Shown here: positions 45,218 to 51,662 of the stretch, one piece after another | Position numbering within the stretch: the stretch's first letter is position 1 | Layout: each line of letters opens with the position of its first letter | Assembly: GCF_001583495.1 (NCBI RefSeq) | Contig: NZ_LQAQ01000016.1 | Span: 1-55,179 of the forward strand | Source: Flammeovirga sp. SJP92 | Lineage (GTDB): Bacteria > Bacteroidota > Bacteroidia > Cytophagales > Flammeovirgaceae | Direction: 5' to 3' | Length of the DNA: 55,179 nt | Program-made: the position numbers and the translations under genes | Notes under the pieces: generated by a model | What the model saw: only the letters and a program-made list of their open reading frames with translations | What the model was told of the DNA's origin: nothing | Databases searched by the model: none

Positions 45218-45857
45218 AAATATTAAATGTCTCGTTTTCGATTTAGATAATACTTTAATCGATAGAGACAAAGCCTACAGTACTTACTTAGAAAAAGCAT
45301 TTGAGTTTGTCAATCAACCTAATATATGGACTGAAAATAAAGCGACCATTCTTGAATACGATAATAAAGGGTACAGATCAAGAGATACTTTTTATCAATG
45401 GCTTATTTCAAAATTCATTCATCAAAAATTATTTGAGGAGTTTCAGAAGAAGTATGTCGTTGGGGATTTTGTGGAGAAAATAGACACTTCAATCCTTCAA
45501 TTTTTAGCGGAATTAAAAGAACATTTTCACCTTGTATTACTAACAAATGGAGGGAATCATAATCAACAGAAAAAGATTGTAAACTCTGGATTATTTAAAA
45601 TCTTCCCTCCAACTTCTACTTTCATATCAGGAGATTATAGTTTTGAAAAGCCTAATCCACTTTTCTTTCATTTAATTCAAATGGAATATGGGTATACGCC
45701 CGAAGAAATTGTTATGATCGGTGACGATTATGACAAGGATATCAAAGGTGCTCATCAAATGGGATGGAAAACAATTCACCTCAACCCTACTAAAACAAAA
45801 GAATCAATTGCGGATATTCAAATCAATGACATTCAAGAAATAGCCAATTATATATGA
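45201..45857 (+). CDS. HAD-family hydrolase
   Basis: A 218-residue HAD-superfamily phosphatase. The start at 45201 (MKSLPKNIKCLVFDLDNTLID) places the nucleophile Asp-14 and acid/base Asp-16 correctly; a longer frame from 45138 runs through the preceding gene and is unlikely. Motif II is VLLTNGG, motif III the Lys in FEKPNPLFF, and motif IV EIVMIGDDYDKDIKGA. A helical cap lies between motifs I and II (C1 type). It overlaps STM4014 upstream by 17 nt and STM4013 downstream by 4 nt. As I recall the classical STM4011-4015 set, this HAD gene is an addition. Its position suggests that it removes a phosphate from a pathway intermediate. Confidence 0.88.
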   Translation: MKSLPKNIKCLVFDLDNTLIDRDKAYSTYLEKAFEFVNQPNIWTENKATILEYDNKGYRSRDTFYQWLISKFIHQKLFEEFQKKYVVGDFVEKIDTSILQFLAELKEHFHLVLLTNGGNHNQQKKIVNSGLFKIFPPTSTFISGDYSFEKPNPLFFHLIQMEYGYTPEEIVMIGDDYDKDIKGAHQMGWKTIHLNPTKTKESIADIQINDIQEIANYI

Positions 45858-46651
45858 TCAATACGAATAAAATAGTGGGTGATTATGATATTGTTTTGAT
45901 CACTTTGGACACATTGAGATATGATGTCAGCCAACAACTTTTTAAAGAAAAGCGATTACCTCAACTTCAAAAATATCTACCAGAATCAGGTTGGGAGAAA
46001 AGACATGCACCGGGGAGTTTTACCTATGCTTCTCATCATGCTATTTTTTCGGGCTTTTTCCCCACTCCCATTGATCAACCAAAGCAAGAACGGTTGTTTG
46101 CCACTCAGTTTGCGGGGAGTGAAACAACCAACACCAACACTTTCACATTTGAACAAGCCACAATTATTGATGGGTTAAAAGCAAAAGGATATCATACAGC
46201 TTGCATTGGTGGAGTGGGCTTTTTCAACAAAAGGACTTCATTGAGTAACGTGTTTCCGTCCATGTTTGATGAAAGTCACTGGGAAGACTGTCTAGGTGTC
46301 ACCTCTCCTTTTTCTACAAAATACCAGTTTCAAAAAGCAGAGGAAATTGTACAGCAAAATCAGCAAAACAGGCTTTTTCTGTTTATCAATATTTCAGCCA
46401 TACACCAACCCAATTATTTCTACCAACAAGGAGCCAAAGTGGATTCAATCACTACACATGCCAAAGCATTAGAGTATGTGGATAGTCAATGGGAAATTTT
46501 GATGAATGCTTTCAAGGGACGACCAACCTTATTTTTACTTATGGGAGATCACGGAACTGCTTATGGGGAAGACGGATTCAATGGACATCGATTGGCCCAT
46601 GAAGTCGTTTGGAATGTCCCTTATGCTGAATTTTTAATGAATGAAAAATGA
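45854..46651 (+). CDS. STM4013-like alkaline-phosphatase-superfamily hydrolase
   Basis: A 265-residue cytoplasmic protein (no signal peptide) with a sulfatase/phosphodiesterase-type core. The first metal motif is DIVLITLDTLRYDV (Asp-19), and the nucleophile region is APGSFTYASHHAIFSGFFP, where Thr-57 takes the place of the Cys/Ser converted to formylglycine in sulfatases. The second metal site is LLMGDHGTAYGEDG, followed by a His in FNGHRLAHEVVW. Thr at this position points to phosphatase, phosphodiesterase or phosphotransferase rather than sulfatase chemistry. It overlaps both neighbours by 4 nt (ATGA). The substrate is unknown. Confidence 0.84.
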   Translation: MINTNKIVGDYDIVLITLDTLRYDVSQQLFKEKRLPQLQKYLPESGWEKRHAPGSFTYASHHAIFSGFFPTPIDQPKQERLFATQFAGSETTNTNTFTFEQATIIDGLKAKGYHTACIGGVGFFNKRTSLSNVFPSMFDESHWEDCLGVTSPFSTKYQFQKAEEIVQQNQQNRLFLFINISAIHQPNYFYQQGAKVDSITTHAKALEYVDSQWEILMNAFKGRPTLFLLMGDHGTAYGEDGFNGHRLAHEVVWNVPYAEFLMNEK

Positions 46652-47967
46652 ATTTAAAAGAATATATCAACCAATCATACTATCATTCTTATGCCTACTC
46701 TTACCCTCATAAAATGGCATATAGAAACTTTGAAAAACCACTATCACTCCAAGAAGTGTGGAGCGTGGAAAAGAAGCGTGATGTTTTTCTATACCTTCAT
46801 CTTCCCTTTTGTGAAATGAGATGTGGCTTCTGTAATCTATTTACAATTGCCAATCCAAAAGGCAACCTCCAAAACGAGTTTCTTAATGCATTGACAAGAC
46901 AGGTTGAAGCCGTTAAAGAGGAATTAGGAGACCTTCATTTTGCCAATTTTGCTTTTGGAGGAGGTACCCCAAGTTACCTTTCAGCAGAAGAACTACAGTC
47001 TGTTTTATCAACGCTGAATTCCTCTTTAGGATTAAAAACTGAAGTCGTCAATTCCGCTATTGAAGTTTCTCCTAAAACTATTACGGCCGATAAAATTCAA
47101 CTCCTTAAAAAAAAAGGCTTCTTCCGGGTAAGTATGGGCGTGCAAAGCTTCATTGAACAGGAAGTGAAGGCAATGGGAAGACCCCAAAAAGTGGAAGAAG
47201 TGAGAAGAGCAATCAGAGACTTAAAAGAAGCTCAATTTCCATTACTCAACTTGGATTTGATTTATGGAGCTGAAAATCAAACAACGGAAAGTTGGCAATA
47301 TACCTTAGATCAAATGATAGAAATTTCACCCGAAGAGGTTTTTCTTTACCCTTTGTATGTAAGACCATTGACAGGTTTGGGATTGAAAGAACAAGCTTGG
47401 GATGATTTCAGAATGAAGTTATACCTACAGGCAAGGGATTTCTTAATGAGCAATGACTATGAGCAAATCACAATGAGACAATTCAAGAAAAAGAACGCTC
47501 CTTCATTTGCTCACCCCGATTATTTACCACAAGAAAATGCAATGTTAGGATTAGGTGTAGGAGCTCGCTCTTATACCAAATCGCTGCATTACAGTAGCGA
47601 TTACGCTGTCGGGAGATCTTCCATTAAGCATATTATCGAGAATTATAACAACACTTCTAAGGAGGAGTTCAAAAAAGTGAATTATGGTATTCAACTTGAT
47701 CTAGAAGAAGAGAAAAGAAGGTATTTCATTAAGTCCTTCTGCGAAGGAACAGGTTTACCCATTGCTTCTTATCAAGCCTACTTTAATTCTTCTGTATTGG
47801 AGGATTTCAAACTTGAAATAGAAGAGATGTACCAACTCCAATTGATTGACATCAGCACATCATCCATCCAACTCAACCTAAAAGGACGAACACTGGAAGA
47901 CGTGATTGGCCCTTGGTTGTATTCTCATTCAATAAAAGAATCTATTGCTCAATTTGACTTAGTATAA
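46648..47967 (+). CDS. STM4012-like radical SAM protein (HemN-like)
   Basis: Radical S-adenosylmethionine enzyme of 439 residues in the HemN/HemW-like branch. The [4Fe-4S] motif is HLPFCEMRCGFCNLFT (Cys-55, -59, -62). SAM-binding features follow as FAFGGGTPSYLSAEEL, a later strand EVSPKTITADKIQLLKKKGF, and GVQSFIEQEVKAMGRPQ. A C-terminal HemN_C-type domain is suggested by LGLGVGARSYTKSLHYSSDY and the winged-helix-like end. It is not expected to be the coproporphyrinogen oxidase itself, because it is embedded in this specialised operon. It overlaps STM4013 by 4 nt and STM4011 by 1 nt. Confidence 0.87.
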   Translation: MNLKEYINQSYYHSYAYSYPHKMAYRNFEKPLSLQEVWSVEKKRDVFLYLHLPFCEMRCGFCNLFTIANPKGNLQNEFLNALTRQVEAVKEELGDLHFANFAFGGGTPSYLSAEELQSVLSTLNSSLGLKTEVVNSAIEVSPKTITADKIQLLKKKGFFRVSMGVQSFIEQEVKAMGRPQKVEEVRRAIRDLKEAQFPLLNLDLIYGAENQTTESWQYTLDQMIEISPEEVFLYPLYVRPLTGLGLKEQAWDDFRMKLYLQARDFLMSNDYEQITMRQFKKKNAPSFAHPDYLPQENAMLGLGVGARSYTKSLHYSSDYAVGRSSIKHIIENYNNTSKEEFKKVNYGIQLDLEEEKRRYFIKSFCEGTGLPIASYQAYFNSSVLEDFKLEIEEMYQLQLIDISTSSIQLNLKGRTLEDVIGPWLYSHSIKESIAQFDLV

Positions 47968-48818
47968 TGCATAAAACTTGGAATATTCTTTACAGAGGAC
48001 CATTGACCAGCTGTAATTATTCTTGTCACTACTGCCCTTTTGCCAAAACAAAAAACACAAGAGAAGAATTGGCGATTGATGCTCAAAAGTTAATGCAGTT
48101 TCAAAATTGGGTAAAGCATAGAAGTGAAAGAATTGGTATTTTATTCACGCCTTGGGGAGAAGGATTAATCCGAAAATACTATCAACAGGCGATGACTGCA
48201 TTGAGTCATATGAACAATGTTTATAGGGTCGCCATACAAACTAATTTATCCTGTAGTACCGATTGGATGGATGAAGTCAATAAGGAGAGTTTTGCATTAT
48301 GGACCACCTATCATCCTAGCCAATTGTCCTTAGACGCATTTCTGGAAAAATGCCATTCATTGATTGAGAAAAATATTAGATTTAGTGTGGGAACTGTGGG
48401 TTTAAAAGAAGATCTTGATGTGATTACTCAATTAAGAAAAAGACTTCCTTCCTCCGTGTATTTATGGGTAAACGCTTACAAGAGAGAAACCGATTATTAT
48501 GAGCAAGAGCATTTGAAAAGAATCCTTGAAGTGGACCCATTATTCCATTGGAACAATCAACGGCATGAGAGTCTAGGCAAACCCTGCCATGCTGGCTCCA
48601 CTACTTTTTCAGTGGATGGTGATGGCAATATGACTTCCTGCCACTTTATCAAAGATCAAATTGGGAATATCTACCATGATAATTTTGAAGAGGCATTACA
48701 GCCCAAATTATGTTCTAACACTACTTGCGGTTGTCATATAGGATATGTTCATCTTCAAGAATTAGAGCAAGATAAAATTTATGGAGATGGAATTTTAGAG
48801 CGAATCCCATTGGTTTAA
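47967..48818 (+). CDS. STM4011-like radical SAM protein with auxiliary Cys cluster
   Basis: Second radical SAM enzyme of the operon, 283 residues. The canonical motif is SCNYSCHYCPFAKT (Cys-16, -20, -23). The C-terminal part carries five further Cys (about residues 207, 225, 249, 254 and 256, including KPCHAG, MTSCHF and TTCGCHIG) in a SPASM/twitch-like spacing that can hold an additional Fe-S cluster. Such domains occur in enzymes that modify peptides, sugars or small molecules. It ends the operon, and a strong bidirectional terminator follows within 6 nt. The reaction is unknown; the two radical SAM enzymes probably act on the same pathway. Confidence 0.87.
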   Translation: MHKTWNILYRGPLTSCNYSCHYCPFAKTKNTREELAIDAQKLMQFQNWVKHRSERIGILFTPWGEGLIRKYYQQAMTALSHMNNVYRVAIQTNLSCSTDWMDEVNKESFALWTTYHPSQLSLDAFLEKCHSLIEKNIRFSVGTVGLKEDLDVITQLRKRLPSSVYLWVNAYKRETDYYEQEHLKRILEVDPLFHWNNQRHESLGKPCHAGSTTFSVDGDGNMTSCHFIKDQIGNIYHDNFEEALQPKLCSNTTCGCHIGYVHLQELEQDKIYGDGILERIPLV

Positions 48819-48823
48819 AATAG

Positions 48824-48866
48824 AAAAAGAGACCACATTTTTTTAAAACTGTGGTCTCTTTTTTTA
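48824..48866. terminator. Bidirectional terminator closing the six-gene operon
   Basis: AAAAAGAGACCACA pairs perfectly with TGTGGTCTCTTTTT, flanked by A and T tracts. It also serves the convergent minus-strand BatC-like gene. Confidence 0.92.
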
Positions 48867-48886
48867 TCATTTTCAGCAGAAACATT

Positions 48887-49792
48887 CTACCAGTCTGGCT
48901 TGTTTCTATCCTGTTTTTTGGACTTTTTCTTTTGCTGTTGGAAGTATTGCACTTCCTTATTTTTTAAGGCATCCAAAATCATCTGAGCTTGAGAGGCAGG
49001 CATTTTGATTTCCTCCATTCGGTTATTGAAGTTGGCTTGTTCTTCCGCTTTTTCACGTTCTTTACGCTCTTCCTCAGTTTCCTCTCCCTGTTCTCCTTCT
49101 TGCTCTTGATTCTCTTCCTGATCACCCTCTTTTTGATCACCATTCTGAGAATCTTTTTGATCTTTATTATCTTTCTGATCACCTTCCTGTTGATCCTGTT
49201 GCTCTTGGTTCTCGTCTTGATCTTGTTCCTGATCCTGATTTTGATCGTTCTGATCTTGGTTTTGGTCCTGCTGATCCTGTTGATCTTGCTTATCCTGATT
49301 TTCGTCGTTTTGATCTTGGTTCTGATCCTGATTCTGCTGTTCTTGTTCCTCTTGTTCTTTCTTTTGCTTCAACAACATCTCATAATCATACCTTGCACCC
49401 ATATTTTGAGGGTCATGCTTCATTGCCGCTTTCAAAAAGGCCAGCGCTTCCTCCAACTTTTGTTCTTGAGCTTTGAGCACTCCTAACTGTTGGTTTGCAA
49501 TAGAAGCAATTTTCTTGTTTGCTGAATTCTGAATGCTGGCATAGCGTTTAGTTGCATTCTCCTTATCTTCAGAAAGGAAATAAGAATGTGCTAAATCAAG
49601 CATTGCCGCATCATCTTCAATTTTCATAGAGTCCAGTAGAATAGTATAAGCATCAATTGCAGTTTTATAATCTTTTGCAATAAATGCTTCCTCTCCTGCG
49701 GATTTTTGTTTATTAGCTTCCGCGATTCTTCCGATTCCGTTATGATCTGAAAATATATTTAAGACGATTAATAGTGTTAAAATCGTATTCAT
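48887..49792 (-). CDS. batC: BatC-like TPR protein with Gln/Asp-rich region
   Basis: A 301-residue protein with a short hydrophobic N-terminus, then tetratricopeptide-like helices (about residues 30-140: GEEAFIAKDYKTAIDAYTIL, EALAFLKAAMKHDPQNMGAR). A very long charged, low-complexity stretch of Gln, Asp, Asn, Glu and Lys follows (about 140-245, variations on QDQNQDQND), and then the conserved end PASQAQMILDALKNKEVQYF to KPDW. This layout matches BatC of the Bacteroides aerotolerance (Bat) operon, normally located with BatA, BatB, BatD and MoxR. None of these is adjacent; the MoxR gene is 29 kb away. Assignment rests on the layout and C-terminal motif. Confidence 0.75.
   Translation of the reverse strand: MNTILTLLIVLNIFSDHNGIGRIAEANKQKSAGEEAFIAKDYKTAIDAYTILLDSMKIEDDAAMLDLAHSYFLSEDKENATKRYASIQNSANKKIASIANQQLGVLKAQEQKLEEALAFLKAAMKHDPQNMGARYDYEMLLKQKKEQEEQEQQNQDQNQDQNDENQDKQDQQDQQDQNQDQNDQNQDQEQDQDENQEQQDQQEGDQKDNKDQKDSQNGDQKEGDQEENQEQEGEQGEETEEERKEREKAEEQANFNNRMEEIKMPASQAQMILDALKNKEVQYFQQQKKKSKKQDRNKPDW
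49197..49360. repeat. Degenerate GATC-AG/CAG-rich tandem repeat inside batC
   Basis: The region coding for the Gln/Asp/Asn-rich tract consists of imperfect 6-12-nt repeats of the type CAAGATCAG (minus strand). Synonymous variation has broken up perfect repetition. Such tracts are prone to length change by slippage in multiples of three. Confidence 0.6.
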
Positions 49793-49836
49793 ATATTTTT
49801 AATGTTAAAAAATCTTACAAGTTCATTTCTTTACAA

Positions 49837-49883
49837 CGAAAGACGTGAAAAATTTACTTTAAAGTGATTTTTCACGTCTTTCG
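49837..49883. repeat. 47-bp near-perfect palindrome between rimO and batC
   Basis: A perfect 17-bp stem (CGAAAGACGTGAAAAAT with ATTTTTCACGTCTTTCG) encloses 13 nt that contain a further palindrome, ACTTTAAAGT. It lies 44 nt upstream of the batC start and 97 nt after the rimO stop. No T run follows on the minus strand, so it is not a standard intrinsic terminator. It may be an operator or a stable RNA hairpin. Confidence 0.85.
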
Positions 49884-49980
49884 ATATTTATACAACTATT
49901 CTAACAGTTTCAACTCAATTTTTCAAATCTTTTTTAATAATCAGAGATGAAATATCAGACAGTATCTGTTTTTTAACTTT

Positions 49981-51300
49981 TTATTTAACAACTTCACCGT
50001 ATAAATCAAACGGTTCAGCACTTGTAATCTTCACATTAGCAAAGTCTCCTAAACGAACGTGGTTCTCTTCTGTGACAGGTACTAAAACTTCGTTATCTAC
50101 TTCAGGAGAATCAAATTCTGTTCTACCTACAAAATATCCACCTTCGATCTTATCGAATAATACTTTGTAAACTTTTCCTACTTTTTTCTGGTTTAACGCA
50201 TCAGAAATTTCTTCTTGAAGTTGCATAATCTCGTCTGCACGGTCTTGTTTTACATCTTCAGGAACATCGTCTTCCATATCATCGCCAGCATGCGTATCTT
50301 CTTCATGAGAGTAAGTGAATACCCCCACTCTCTCGAACTGCATTCTTTCTACGAAATCATACATCTCATTATACTCCTCTTCCGTCTCACCTGGGTGACC
50401 TGTGATCAAAGTAGTACGGATAGCAATACCAGGAACTCTCTCTCTGATTTTATTGATCAAGTCTTCTTGTTTTTCTCTAGAAGTACCTCTTCTCATTCTT
50501 TTCAACATTGCTGTTGAACCGTGCTGTAATGGAATATCAAGGTATTTGGCAATATTATCTCTCTCCGCCATAACATCTAATACATCCATCGGGAAACCTG
50601 TTGGATATGCATAGTGCAAACGAATCCACTCTAAGCCTTCCACATCAGATAATGCTCTTAAAAGATCAGCCAACTTTCTTTCCTTGTAGATATCCAATCC
50701 ATAGTACGTAAGGTCTTGAGCAATCAATAACAACTCTTTTACACCTTTTGCTACCATGTCTTCCGCTTGTTTCACCAAATCCTCAATTGGCACTGAAACA
50801 TGCTTGCCTCTCATCAATGGAATGGCACAGAAAGAACATGGTCTGTCACAACCTTCAGCAATTTTCAGGTATCCGAAATGCTTATCTGTAGTCAACAAAC
50901 GCTCTCCAAGAAGTTCTTTTTTATAATCTGCATTCAATGCTCTTAATAAATTAGGCACTTCACGCGTACCAAAGAAAGCATCTACTTCAGGAATTTCATG
51001 TACTAAATCTTCTTTGTACCTCTCCGACAAACAGCCAGAAACATACACTTTATCAATCAATCCTTCTTTTTTAGCATCAGCATAACGAAGAATAGTTTCT
51101 ACAGATTCAGTCTTAGCATGACCAATAAATCCACATGTATTGATCAATACAATATTGAATTTGTCGTCTTCAGCCTCGTGCACTACATCAATGCCATTGC
51201 CTTTCAACTGAGTCATAATTACCTCTGAGTCTACAATATTCTTAGAACATCCGAGTGTAATAATATTGACTTTATTTTCTTTAAGTGTCTTGGTTTTCAA
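49981..51300 (-). CDS. rimO: Ribosomal protein S12 methylthiotransferase
   Basis: Radical SAM methylthiotransferase that adds a methylthio group to the conserved Asp of ribosomal protein S12. It has an N-terminal UPF0004 domain with three Cys for the auxiliary cluster (GCSKNIVDSE, NTCGFIGHAK, SGCLSERY). The radical SAM motif is EGCDRPCSFCAIPLMRGKH (Cys spacing C-x3-C-x2-C, about residue 150), and a TRAM domain sits at the C-terminus (about 375-439). The G-F-I and C-S-F-C-A-I-P signatures favour RimO over MiaB. The 439 residues are typical. It is preceded by a full-consensus promoter with an approximately 95-nt leader. Confidence 0.95.
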   Translation of the reverse strand: MKTKTLKENKVNIITLGCSKNIVDSEVIMTQLKGNGIDVVHEAEDDKFNIVLINTCGFIGHAKTESVETILRYADAKKEGLIDKVYVSGCLSERYKEDLVHEIPEVDAFFGTREVPNLLRALNADYKKELLGERLLTTDKHFGYLKIAEGCDRPCSFCAIPLMRGKHVSVPIEDLVKQAEDMVAKGVKELLLIAQDLTYYGLDIYKERKLADLLRALSDVEGLEWIRLHYAYPTGFPMDVLDVMAERDNIAKYLDIPLQHGSTAMLKRMRRGTSREKQEDLINKIRERVPGIAIRTTLITGHPGETEEEYNEMYDFVERMQFERVGVFTYSHEEDTHAGDDMEDDVPEDVKQDRADEIMQLQEEISDALNQKKVGKVYKVLFDKIEGGYFVGRTEFDSPEVDNEVLVPVTEENHVRLGDFANVKITSAEPFDLYGEVVK

Positions 51301-51662
51301 GAGATTACTTCTTTTAATTTCCTATTAATGAGAACACTTCATTTTACCGGTGAATAAATCACTATTATGATATTTATTCATTATCAGCAAAATAAGTTCT
51401 GCAAAAATATCAGATAAAATCTTGCATAACAACCTATTTAGTTAAAGAGATGTTACTCATTTAATAACCTTAAGAATTACTTAGTGTTATATCCCTATAC
51501 TTTATATTCGTTAATAGTCTTGTTTTTTTAGTCTAAACTCAGCTATATATATTAATATTATCGGAAAAACAGATATTTTTGTGTGAATGACCTATGTAAA
51601 CAGTTGGTGTCAGATTAATTGATTTTTTTATCACTGACTTCTCTAATATTAATTAAAATAAG
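51301..51662. other. Divergent intergenic region (rimO / sensor kinase)
   Basis: This 362-bp AT-rich gap contains the rimO promoter (51402-51432, minus) and a possible -7 element for the kinase gene (TATTTTTG at 51574-51581, plus, lacking a TTG partner). No gene or structured RNA was recognised in the remainder. Confidence 0.5.
51402..51432 (-). promoter_or_regulatory. Promoter of rimO
   Basis: On the minus strand TTG (51432-51430), exactly 20 nt, then TATTTTTG (51409-51402), a complete Bacteroidota -33/-7 promoter. The rimO start is about 100 nt downstream, which leaves a long leader. Confidence 0.68.

Noticed and set aside
46648-47967. Annotating the first radical SAM gene as hemN/hemW
   Set aside because: HemN-like motifs are present, but the gene is translationally coupled into the STM4011-4015-type operon, which indicates a specialised role.
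48989-49486. Long Leu/Ile/Phe-rich plus-strand reading frame opposite batC
   Set aside because: It is the complement of the Gln/Asp/Asn-rich tract, and its extreme hydrophobicity is a by-product of that composition. The minus-strand TPR protein explains the region.
51301-51662. Riboswitch in the long leader of rimO or the kinase gene
   Set aside because: No known conserved riboswitch core or strong stem set was recognised; only promoter elements can be supported.
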